Positions 42,295-50,178 of a stretch of DNA of 64,000 nucleotides are shown here, in pieces; the stretch's first letter is position 1, and each line of letters begins with the position of its first letter. Origin of the DNA: an uncultured Clostridia bacterium (GTDB lineage: Bacteria > Bacillota > Clostridia > Christensenellales > Borkfalkiaceae). Under the pieces are notes generated by a model that was not told where the DNA came from, searched no databases, and was given only the letters and a program-made list of their open reading frames with translations. The DNA lies in the NCBI GenBank assembly GCA_947597925.1, contig CANQFA010000007.1, positions 1 through 64,000 on the forward strand. The letters run 5' to 3'. Position numbers and translations under genes: made by a program.

Positions 42295-43593
42295 TCATTC
42301 TTTTTCGGTCCCCGCCGGAATGGGGATGAGGATGTTGAGGTTAAAGACGCCCGCTTCGGCATTTACGGTGAGCTCGCCGCGGTACTTTTCGACGACCATG
42401 CGCATGGAGCGCATGCCGAAGCCGTGGTTCACGGTGTCCCCCTTCGTCGTGGCGGGCAGACCGTCCTCGAAGACGAGGTCGGCAGCATAGGCATTTTCGG
42501 TGTGGATGACGGCCATGCCCTGCTTCTCGCGCACGGTGAGGGTAAACATGCGGTCCTCCTCGGGGAGATGCACGAGGGCCTCGAGGGCGTTGTCACAGGC
42601 ATTCCCGAAGAGGGCGTAGATCTCCGAGGGCTTCAGAAAGGAGATGCACTCGCCGTCTGCGATGCAGTCAAACTGCACCTTATTGCGCTCGAAGATGAGG
42701 CTCCTCTCGGACAAAAAGACGTCGAGGACCTCGTTTCCCGTGCGGTAGATGGTCTCGTAGACCTTGATGAGGGACTTGATCTCGTCGAGCGCCTCCTGCT
42801 CCACGCGGTCCTCGAGACGGGAGATCTGCTGCTTCATGTCGTGGCACTTGACATTGATCATGTCGATGGTCTCTCTGGAGTGCTCATACTGTTCCTTTTG
42901 CTTCTCCACGAGCTGCTCGAGCACCGCCTTTTGCACGGCGAGTTCGGAGGAGAGGAAGAGGGTGTACTGCAGGCCCAGCGTAAAGATACAGCACATGGTC
43001 CCATAGGCCGAAAAGGCGGAGAGCAGGGAGCGATCATTGTGGATGAAGTCGTACTGCTGCTCATAGAGATGGAGGATGATGGCGACGATGAGGATGAGGA
43101 GGGCGAGGAGGATATTCACGCGCTGCGTGGGCTTGTAATCCGCCGAGGCATTCTCGCGCATGGGACCGCGGAAGAGCAAAAATACGACCCCATATATAAA
43201 AAACAGCATGGGAAGAGAGACACAGAGGCAGAAGATATCCGTATACTCAAATGGCGTGAAGGAGAGGATGAGGGAGAGCACGCGATAGTAGAGGTGCTGC
43301 GTCGCCACGCCGCTCACCATGCAGTAGAGCACCCCCCACCCGTTCGTCTCGGTGCAGAAGAGGACGCCCGCCGCCGCGATGAGGTAGGTGAGGGCATAGC
43401 GGAGCCAGTAGATCCAGGGCGACTGCACGAAGAGGAAGGCGACGGAGACCCCACCCATGACCGCGAGGACGGCAAAAAGACGCAGGATGATAAACTTCCT
43501 GCGCTTGAAAAAGAAGGCGAACCCCGAGATGGCGGTCAGAAGCTCGAGAGCATAGCCGACCGCAAAGATATAATCGACTGTCGTCGGCATCAT
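42295..43593 (-). CDS. AgrC-like sensor histidine kinase (GHKL type)
   Basis: This 432-aa membrane kinase has about six membrane segments in residues 1-200. A coiled linker (KEQYEHSRETIDMINVK, near 235-250) leads to the phosphoacceptor His in KCHDMKQQIS, then the GHKL ATPase with N box NACDNALEAL and G box GFGMRSMRM. This layout is typical of AgrC/ComD-type kinases that sense peptides or cell-surface states. It overlaps the LytTR regulator by four bases (ATGA). Upstream of the glucanase operon, it is a candidate regulator for it. The signal is unknown and no pheromone gene is seen. Confidence 0.9.
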   Translation of the reverse strand: MMPTTVDYIFAVGYALELLTAISGFAFFFKRRKFIILRLFAVLAVMGGVSVAFLFVQSPWIYWLRYALTYLIAAAGVLFCTETNGWGVLYCMVSGVATQHLYYRVLSLILSFTPFEYTDIFCLCVSLPMLFFIYGVVFLLFRGPMRENASADYKPTQRVNILLALLILIVAIILHLYEQQYDFIHNDRSLLSAFSAYGTMCCIFTLGLQYTLFLSSELAVQKAVLEQLVEKQKEQYEHSRETIDMINVKCHDMKQQISRLEDRVEQEALDEIKSLIKVYETIYRTGNEVLDVFLSERSLIFERNKVQFDCIADGECISFLKPSEIYALFGNACDNALEALVHLPEEDRMFTLTVREKQGMAVIHTENAYAADLVFEDGLPATTKGDTVNHGFGMRSMRMVVEKYRGELTVNAEAGVFNLNILIPIPAGTEKE

Positions 43594-44297
43594 CTCTGCC
43601 CCAGATAGTTTGCGAGATCGCTCATGAACTCCTTGCGCTTGGGCTGGCTGATCTTGAGCTCGTCGCCGTTGGTCATGGTGAGGATAAATCCCTTCACACG
43701 GAAGATGTGCTTGAGATTGACGAGATAGCAGGCGTTGCAGCAGGCGAAGTGGTAGGGCGTGAGTTCCTCGCGGAGGCCCTTCAGCGACCCCGTCTCGGTA
43801 TATTCGCCCCGCACGGTGTGATAGGTGAGGCGGTGCTGCCTGATCTCCACATAGTAAATTTCATTGGAGGAGAGCTGCACGGGACCGGGGTGGTCGTGGA
43901 TCATGAGGAGCTTGCCCTCCGATGCGCTGACGATCTGCAGTGCCTTGCGGAGCTTGAAGACGACTCGCTTGTAAGTGATGGGCTTCACGATATAGTCGAG
44001 CGCATCCACCTCGTAGCTCTTGATGGCATAGTTCGTCATGTTGGTGACGAAGATGAGGATGGTCTGCGTATTGCTCTTTCTGAGCCGCGTCGCCGCCTCC
44101 ATGCCCGAGATGCCGGGGAGCATGATGTCCATGAAGACGATATCGAATGTCCGCTCCTTCTCCTCCAGAAAGGTATTTGCCTCGCCGTAGCGGGCGTAGG
44201 TAAACTGTTCGCCGTTCTCCGCGGCGTAGCGCTGGAGGTACTCGAGAAGCTTGTTTGCAGCCGCATCGTTATCCTCAACGATCGCGATCTTGACCAT
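43590..44297 (-). CDS. LytTR-family response regulator
   Basis: This 235-aa regulator has an N-terminal receiver domain (VEDNDAA acidic pair, phospho-acceptor Asp in FDIVFMDIML, Lys in YIVKPITY) and a C-terminal LytTR DNA-binding domain (EIYYVEIRQHRLTYHTVRGE onwards, FACCNACYLVNLKHI, ending GDELKISQPKRKEF). LytTR proteins bind pairs of short direct repeats upstream of targets. It is first in the operon with the kinase. The promoter at 44339-44367 and an inverted repeat GGACAG...CTGTCC in its leader (44314-44335) could be used in autoregulation. Confidence 0.93.
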   Translation of the reverse strand: MVKIAIVEDNDAAANKLLEYLQRYAAENGEQFTYARYGEANTFLEEKERTFDIVFMDIMLPGISGMEAATRLRKSNTQTILIFVTNMTNYAIKSYEVDALDYIVKPITYKRVVFKLRKALQIVSASEGKLLMIHDHPGPVQLSSNEIYYVEIRQHRLTYHTVRGEYTETGSLKGLREELTPYHFACCNACYLVNLKHIFRVKGFILTMTNGDELKISQPKRKEFMSDLANYLGQR

Positions 44298-44338
44298 ACT
44301 GTTTCCGTCCTTGGGACAGTTCTCCCGCCCTGTCCATT

Positions 44339-44367
44339 ATTTTATCATAATTTCGGGTCTGCGTCAA
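44339..44367 (-). promoter_or_regulatory. Promoter of the two-component operon
   Basis: TTGACG (44362-44367), a 17-base spacer and TAAAAT (44339-44344) on the minus strand. Confidence 0.72.
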
Positions 44368-44407
44368 GGATTCCGAGCCCCTTCCCCGCAAAAAACTCAC
44401 ATTTTTA

Positions 44408-45277
44408 TCAAAAACTCTTTCCGAAGCGCGGGATGGGCAGGAGCATGCGCGTCGAGGCACGGTACTCCGCGAAGCCTTCCTTCCTCGCCTGTCTGCCGTC
44501 CGCGAGCGGGATGGACACGAAGAGGAAGAGACAGGTATTTGCGAGGGCGCCGAGGAGGAGCCACCACGCCTCCGCGGGGGAGACGCAGACGGCGGCAAGC
44601 CCTATCCCCCACCACATGAGGATCTCGCCGAGGTAATTGGGATGGCGGGAATATTTCCACACGCCCCGCCGCACGAAGCCCTTTCCTCCCCTCTTTTTGA
44701 AGGAATGCAGCGTGCAGTCCGCCACCCCCTGCCAGACGGCGGCAAAGAGAGAGACCGCGCAAAAGAGGATGCACCCGACATTCCACTCAGGCGCCGTTTG
44801 GAAGGTATGTACCGCGGGCATGGTACAGGCGTACACGATGAGGGTGGGCATGAGATGGATGCCGACGAGGTTGACGACGGGGTACCACCTGCCCGTCTTT
44901 TCCGCGTACATGGTGTACCGCCAGTCCTCATAGGCGAGCCCGTGAAAGGTATAAGCCCAGTTCAGGGTGAGCCGCACCGCCCAGAAGAGGATGACGGCGA
45001 GGAGGATCCCCGTCGTGGGCGTGAGCCCCTGCGCCGCGGCGCACACCACCGCGATGACGGCGGGCTGCACGCTCCAGTAGGGGTCATAGACGGAGGCATT
45101 GCGGAAGAGGACGGAAAAGAGAAAGACGAGAATTGTCGCCGTGACATCGGCGATGAGCAGGGACGCCCAGACGGGCAGCGGCAGGGTCATAAAGAGCATG
45201 ATGCCCCCTCCCGCAGCAACGGCATAGACGAGGAGCAGGACGGCATAGCCGAACCATCTCGATTTCATGAGGGCCAT
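44408..45277 (-). CDS. DUF1295 membrane protein (steroid 5-alpha-reductase-like)
   Basis: This 289-aa integral membrane protein has about seven to eight membrane segments and the C-terminal signature RRGVWKYSRHPNYLGEILMW of the DUF1295/isoprenylcysteine methyltransferase-like group. Members are predicted to reduce or methylate lipid substrates using NADPH or SAM; the substrate here is unknown. Conserved YDPYWSVQP lies near residue 64. AAGGAGG lies just before the ATG at 45277. It appears monocistronic. Confidence 0.88.
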   Translation of the reverse strand: MALMKSRWFGYAVLLLVYAVAAGGGIMLFMTLPLPVWASLLIADVTATILVFLFSVLFRNASVYDPYWSVQPAVIAVVCAAAQGLTPTTGILLAVILFWAVRLTLNWAYTFHGLAYEDWRYTMYAEKTGRWYPVVNLVGIHLMPTLIVYACTMPAVHTFQTAPEWNVGCILFCAVSLFAAVWQGVADCTLHSFKKRGGKGFVRRGVWKYSRHPNYLGEILMWWGIGLAAVCVSPAEAWWLLLGALANTCLFLFVSIPLADGRQARKEGFAEYRASTRMLLPIPRFGKSF

Positions 45278-45448
45278 GGGAAGCCTCCTTGAGTTTGTAT
45301 CTATTATATTTGATTATCCCGCAAAAGGCAAGCGATTTTTCAATGAATGCGAATTTTCAGGGCGGAAAACGACAAAATCTCCCCCCGTGCCGCAAAATTT
45401 TGCCGACTTTGCGAAGCGCCGCAGCGTATCATATGGCAAGAGGTAACC

Positions 45449-46093
45449 ATGCAGACTTCATCTTATATCGGAAAACCCGTCATCTCCCCCGGCGGCGATG
45501 CGTACGGCTATGTGACCGGCGTCCGCCTCACGCGCAAGTTCGAGAAGGTCTCCTGTATCGAATGCGCCGACGAAAACGAGGAAGAATTTTTCCTCCCACT
45601 CCGCGCCGTGCTCGCCTGCGGCGATGCCATCGTGGCGGGAAAGGCCCGCCTGACCTCTCCCACGGGCCTCCCCTCCCCCGTCGGGAAAAAGGCATACTCC
45701 GCGGAGGGAAGGGCGCTCGGCATCATCTCCGACGTCATCTGCGGCGAAAAGGCCCTCCTCGTCATCGAGGGCGAGGGGCGCACCGAGGTCCCCTACGACT
45801 TCGTGCAGATGGGCGAGACGGTGGTCGTGTACGACGAGCCCGTCAAGCACCATACAGCAAAGAGGGCGCCAAAGAGTCCGTCCGAGCCCAAATCGCCGCC
45901 CGCGCGGGAAGTGCCTCCCCTCCCCATGAACCGCACCAATCTCCTCGGCAAGAAGGTGCGGCGGAGCGTCTACGACGACCGCGGAATGCCCATCGCCGTC
46001 GCGGGAGAGCGCATCACCCCCGCCATCCTCTCCGTCGCGAGAAGATCGGGAAGGCTCCTCGAGCTCGCCGTCAACACCATCACACAACTTTAA
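45449..46093 (+). CDS. PRC-barrel domain protein
   Basis: This 214-aa protein has a PRC-barrel-like fold in its first 80 residues (YIGKPVISPGGDAYGYVTGV, FLPLRAVLACGDAIV) and a second such segment (KKAYSAEGRALGIISDVICG). A proline- and lysine-rich linker leads to a third partial one (NLLGKKVRRSVYDDRGMPI). PRC barrels bind RNA or metabolites, or control sporulation proteins of the YlmC/YmxH type. The ATG at 45449 has AGAGG upstream; the longer frame lacks a site. It converges with the membrane-protein gene at 46129 through a shared terminator. Confidence 0.78.
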   Translation: MQTSSYIGKPVISPGGDAYGYVTGVRLTRKFEKVSCIECADENEEEFFLPLRAVLACGDAIVAGKARLTSPTGLPSPVGKKAYSAEGRALGIISDVICGEKALLVIEGEGRTEVPYDFVQMGETVVVYDEPVKHHTAKRAPKSPSEPKSPPAREVPPLPMNRTNLLGKKVRRSVYDDRGMPIAVAGERITPAILSVARRSGRLLELAVNTITQL

Positions 46094-46096
46094 GAA

Positions 46097-46123
46097 AATC
46101 GGCCGCTTGTGCGGCCGATCTTC
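46097..46123. terminator. Shared bidirectional terminator
   Basis: ATCGGCCGC-TTGT-GCGGCCGAT is followed by CTTCTTATATT on the plus strand and by TTTCTT on the minus strand. It separates two convergent genes. Confidence 0.8.
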
Positions 46124-46128
46124 TTATA

Positions 46129-46710
46129 TTATAGTTTGTATCTTGCGGCAAGTTTCAGGGTGGAGGCGAGGGCGTCATTGAGGCGGGAGCTTTCCTCCGC
46201 ATCGAGCGGCCTCTTCTTCAGGGCGAGGAGGGAACGGGAGAGCGCCTCTTGCTCCATGCGGTCGGACGGCGACAGGTCGAGGCGGGCGAGGCGCCGGAGA
46301 AGTTCCTCGGCATACGACGTCTCGACATAGGGCATGTCCGAGGAAGGCTCTTCGAAACGGCAGATCTTGGGAGGATATCGGCTGTCCGTGAGCATGTCGC
46401 AGCGGGTGGGCTTTTTCCGCTTCACGCACCCCGCGGCGAGCTCGGACCCCCGCACCGCAAGGGGACGGAGAGCGGTGAGGAGCACGAAACTTCCGCCGAA
46501 GAGGACAATGCGCGCCGAGCCCTTTCCCGCGAGCAGGACAGCGCCGATGCCGAGCAGGGCGCCGTCTAAGAGCGAGAAGAGCGCCCGCCGCTTGCCGCCC
46601 GTCCCGCCCTCGACACATGCGAGCACGAGGACGGCGGGGAGCACGATGAGAAAGGAGATCCAGTCGGGGATACGGGCAAACGCCTCGGAGATACCATAAA
46701 AAAGGTCCAT
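46129..46710 (-). CDS. Hypothetical membrane protein
   Basis: This 193-aa protein has three likely membrane segments in its first 90 residues (WISFLIVLPAVLVLACV, ALFSLLDGALLGIGAVLLAG, IVLFGGSFVLLTALRPLAV). A charged cytoplasmic C-terminal half follows, with helices rich in Arg and Leu (EELLRRLARLDLSPSDRMEQ). No family is recognised. Codon use matches its neighbours, so it is likely real, although the ribosome site is weak. It is 66 bases downstream of addA on the same strand. Confidence 0.6.
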   Translation of the reverse strand: MDLFYGISEAFARIPDWISFLIVLPAVLVLACVEGGTGGKRRALFSLLDGALLGIGAVLLAGKGSARIVLFGGSFVLLTALRPLAVRGSELAAGCVKRKKPTRCDMLTDSRYPPKICRFEEPSSDMPYVETSYAEELLRRLARLDLSPSDRMEQEALSRSLLALKKRPLDAEESSRLNDALASTLKLAARYKL

Positions 46711-46776
46711 ACCCCAATCATAGACGGAAAGAGGGCGCGCCCGAAGTCCTTTTTTCCCGAATCCTGTCCTTTTCGG

Positions 46777-49700
46777 TCAGAAGCGGACGATGTGCCCGCG
46801 CGCGAGGTTGACGAGGTACCCCTCCACCTCCTCGGGCGTCGTCCCCTTGATCTTGGCGACGGCGCGGCGGTAGAGGGAGAGCTGCACGGCATACTTCTCT
46901 CTCAGCACCTCGTCGGGCAGGGCGGAGTACTTGTAGTCCACCACCGTAAATTTTCCCCCTTCCTCGATGAGGAGATCGATGGCGCCCTGAAAGATGACCT
47001 CGTCGTCGGTCGCCTCACCGTACGCCTCGGCGAAGTCCCGCGCAGGCAGGAGGACGAGGAAGCGCTGCTCCCGAAAGATCTTCTTCCTTTCGATCCCCTC
47101 GAAGCAGGGGAGGGCGAGGATCTTCCGTAGGACGGCGGGGTCCAGCAAGGCGAGCTCTTCGGGCGGGAGAGTCTCTTCCCGCGTCATCCTCAGAAGCTCT
47201 TCCTCCGCATCCTTTCCGAACTGCACATGCTCCAAAAAGGCGTGATAGGCAATGCCGACCTCGGGCGAAAATCCATGTACCATGTCCGCATCTTCCATCT
47301 CTTCTTCGGGCATGGTATCGTCGTTTTCTTCATCGTTGACCTTGTACATGGGTGCCTTGTTTCGCTTCAGAAGGCCCGTCGCGGAATCCTTTACGGGCAT
47401 CTCGCAGGACGCCGCATGGGCATAGGGCGCCTGTGCACGGAGGAGGTCGGCGACATGCGCCTCGTCGCTGCGGAAGAGGATCTCGCGCGCGAGCTTTTCG
47501 GGCGCCTCCTCCTCTGCACTCTCCGCCTCGGGCAGGACGCCATAGGGAATGAGGTCGACGGGACGCTTCGCTGCCCGCGGACGGTAGGCGAGCTCGTCCT
47601 CGATGGGGTCGGCATGCGGCTTCGGCAGTTCACGGAAGATGAGGTGCAGACGGTAGCGGGCGCGGGTCATGGCGACATAGAGCACATTGCAGATGGCCTC
47701 CGCGTTTTCACGGCTCTTGTAGAGCATCGCCGCCCGCCGCAGGAGGGTATCGCCGCAGGTGCGCGCGGTGAGGTCGTAGCATTTGGGGGCAGCGTGATAG
47801 CGGTCCGTCCAGAGGAGGTCATCGGAGTCCGTCCTCGTCCCCTCGTCGAGTTCGGTGAGGATGATGATGGGCGCCTGAAGCCCCTTCGCCGCGTGGACGG
47901 TGAGAATATGCACGGCATCTTCCCCCTCCGTCTCCTCATAGGTGACCTTATTGCCGCCGCCTTCCAGTTTTCTGAGAAAGGCATGGAGATCGGCGCAACC
48001 CTCGCTCTCGGCGATGAGCCGACGGACATGCGCGGCGCGGACCTCGCTCCCGCCCTTTGCCGCGATCTGCGCCTCGAGCCCCTCTGCGAGCAGGATGGTG
48101 AGCATCTCGGAGGCATTGCGCACGCGCGAGAGAGCGCGGAGACGTTCGCTGAGCGCAAAGAAGCGCCGAAGTTTTTGGGCGACGGCGTCGCTATATTTTG
48201 CCGCGTACATCCTGCAGGCGTCGCGGAGCGCCGAGACGTCCCACCTCTCCCGATCGGCGCGCAGGCGGACGGCGACGAGGTCGTCCTCGGTGAGACCTCC
48301 CGGGAGGGAGAGCATGGCGGTCGCCATGGGGATATCCTGCTCCCCGTTGTCGAGATAGGAGGCCCAGTCGAGGAGGAGCCTGCCCTCGAAGAGGTCGCAC
48401 ACATTGACCTCCGATGAGGAGGCGACGGGGATGCCGCGCTCCGAGAGTGCACGGGCGATATAGGGCGCCGTGACAGAATTTTTGCGCACGAGCACGACGA
48501 TATCGCGGTAGCGGACTTCGCGCATCCCCCCCTTGCTGCCGTCCGCGTTCTCGAGGTCGACGTCGTACCACAGCTTCCCGAGCCCCTCCTCCTTTCCGCA
48601 CTCCTCCTCGACGATGGCGAGGACGCGGCGCGCCACGGGATGGTCAACGGCACGGGGATGGGCATCCATCACGGAGTAGACCTTGTCGCGCACCTTCACC
48701 TCGGCGTCGGGCGACGGGGCATAATGGGTCTTCACCTCCCCTCTGTCGCCATGGTAAAGCGAGCCGCCCACCATGGCCTCATAGTCGGGAAGGGCGGCCG
48801 AAAAGACGGCATTGACCGCCTCGAGGATGGAGGACGCCGAGCGGAAATTTGCGCTTAAGATAAGGGAATGCCCCTCCTTCGCGTACTGCACCGTCTTCTC
48901 GGTAAAATAGCACGAGCGGCTGCCGCGGAAGCCGTAGATCGCCTGCTTCTTATCCCCCACCAAAAAGACATCTTTGGCGCCCAAGGCCTCGATGAGCTTC
49001 TCCTGCATGGGGTTGACGTCCTGATATTCGTCCACGAAGACATAATCGTACTTGAGCGAAGCCCTGATCTCGGGCATGGTCAGTGCCTTTAATGCATACT
49101 GCTCCAGATCGGCATAGTCGAGCACGCCCGCCTCGCGCTTGATGAGCTCATAGTTTTCATCGAATTTCAGGGCGAGCGAGGCGAGTGCCGCACTCCGCTG
49201 CAGGGCATTTTCATAGCGGGCACGCTCCTCCTCGCGGGACCTCAGCTTCCCGATGGGATCGAGTGCTCCGCTGACCCCTTCGGCGAGGATGCGGAGGCTA
49301 TTGATGCGCTCTACGACCTCCGCGGGGAGCGTCTTCAGGCGTGACGGCGCCTTGCCGAGGAGCTTCGCAGTCTCCTTGAGCGCGAAGAGGTCTTCCTCCC
49401 TCGAGAGGGCCTCCGCCGCGGCGCAGATGCTGTCATAGTACTTTTTGAGGGAGTCGGGCATGTCCTCGACGAGGTCCGCATGGCGGCGCGCGACCTCGAG
49501 CACTTCCCCCGCACGCATGTTGACGTCCTTCGCGAGGTCGTGTGCGGCGAGATCGAAGAGGTCCTCCCCCGCCGCCATCTTTTCGAGCGTCGCGCGGTAA
49601 TCGGGCTCTCCCCGTGCGCAGGTGGCGAGCTTTTTGACGAGCGCACGGAGCTTGTCGTCCCGCTTGTCGAAGTAGGCCTCGAGGAGCTCCGCGAGTTCTC

Positions 49701-50178
49701 CGCTCTCATAGGCCTCGTCAAAGGTCTTGTCGAGGGCGCGGGCAGAGAGCGCCTTTCCCTCGGCATCCTCCCCCGCAATGATGCGGAAGGCGGGGTCGAT
49801 ATCGAGCAGGTAAAAGTATGTCCTGATGAGCCGCCCGCAGAAGGAATCGATGGTGCAGATGTCGGCAAGGGGGAGGGATGCGAGCTGTTTTCTGAGATGG
49901 ATGCGCTCCTCGGGCGAGGCATTTTCCGCCCTCTCGAGGAGGCTTTTGCGGATCTTTTCCCGCATCTGTGCCGAAGCCTTGTTCGTGAAGGTGACGGCGA
50001 GCATGCGCCCCACATCCTCCCCGCCTGCGACGAGGTCGACAAAGCGGCGCACCATGACATGGGTCTTTCCGCTCCCCGCCGACGCGGACACGATGACTTT
50101 TCCGCGCGCCGCGATAGCGTCCCGCTGCTGCTGCGTCTCGGACATGGTACCCTCGTCTTTTTTTAACGTCTCACTCAT
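46777..50178 (-). CDS. addA: ATP-dependent helicase/nuclease subunit A (AddA)
   Basis: AddA is the UvrD-type helicase and RecB-type nuclease subunit that resects double-strand breaks for RecA. The 1133-aa protein has Walker A SASAGSGKT at 31-39, FVDEYQDVNPMQEKL (helicase motif II), HAAKGLQAPIIIL (motif V region), and the nuclease signature FTVVDYKYSALPDEVLREKY near the C-terminus, with the DYK lysine. I chose the ATG at 50178, which follows GGAGGGAAGG and overlaps the addB stop. A second start-like MSET eleven codons later (50145) lies on a copy of the recurring CGGACATGGTAC motif. It is the downstream gene of addBA. Confidence 0.93.
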   Translation of the reverse strand: MSETLKKDEGTMSETQQQRDAIAARGKVIVSASAGSGKTHVMVRRFVDLVAGGEDVGRMLAVTFTNKASAQMREKIRKSLLERAENASPEERIHLRKQLASLPLADICTIDSFCGRLIRTYFYLLDIDPAFRIIAGEDAEGKALSARALDKTFDEAYESGELAELLEAYFDKRDDKLRALVKKLATCARGEPDYRATLEKMAAGEDLFDLAAHDLAKDVNMRAGEVLEVARRHADLVEDMPDSLKKYYDSICAAAEALSREEDLFALKETAKLLGKAPSRLKTLPAEVVERINSLRILAEGVSGALDPIGKLRSREEERARYENALQRSAALASLALKFDENYELIKREAGVLDYADLEQYALKALTMPEIRASLKYDYVFVDEYQDVNPMQEKLIEALGAKDVFLVGDKKQAIYGFRGSRSCYFTEKTVQYAKEGHSLILSANFRSASSILEAVNAVFSAALPDYEAMVGGSLYHGDRGEVKTHYAPSPDAEVKVRDKVYSVMDAHPRAVDHPVARRVLAIVEEECGKEEGLGKLWYDVDLENADGSKGGMREVRYRDIVVLVRKNSVTAPYIARALSERGIPVASSSEVNVCDLFEGRLLLDWASYLDNGEQDIPMATAMLSLPGGLTEDDLVAVRLRADRERWDVSALRDACRMYAAKYSDAVAQKLRRFFALSERLRALSRVRNASEMLTILLAEGLEAQIAAKGGSEVRAAHVRRLIAESEGCADLHAFLRKLEGGGNKVTYEETEGEDAVHILTVHAAKGLQAPIIILTELDEGTRTDSDDLLWTDRYHAAPKCYDLTARTCGDTLLRRAAMLYKSRENAEAICNVLYVAMTRARYRLHLIFRELPKPHADPIEDELAYRPRAAKRPVDLIPYGVLPEAESAEEEAPEKLAREILFRSDEAHVADLLRAQAPYAHAASCEMPVKDSATGLLKRNKAPMYKVNDEENDDTMPEEEMEDADMVHGFSPEVGIAYHAFLEHVQFGKDAEEELLRMTREETLPPEELALLDPAVLRKILALPCFEGIERKKIFREQRFLVLLPARDFAEAYGEATDDEVIFQGAIDLLIEEGGKFTVVDYKYSALPDEVLREKYAVQLSLYRRAVAKIKGTTPEEVEGYLVNLARGHIVRF

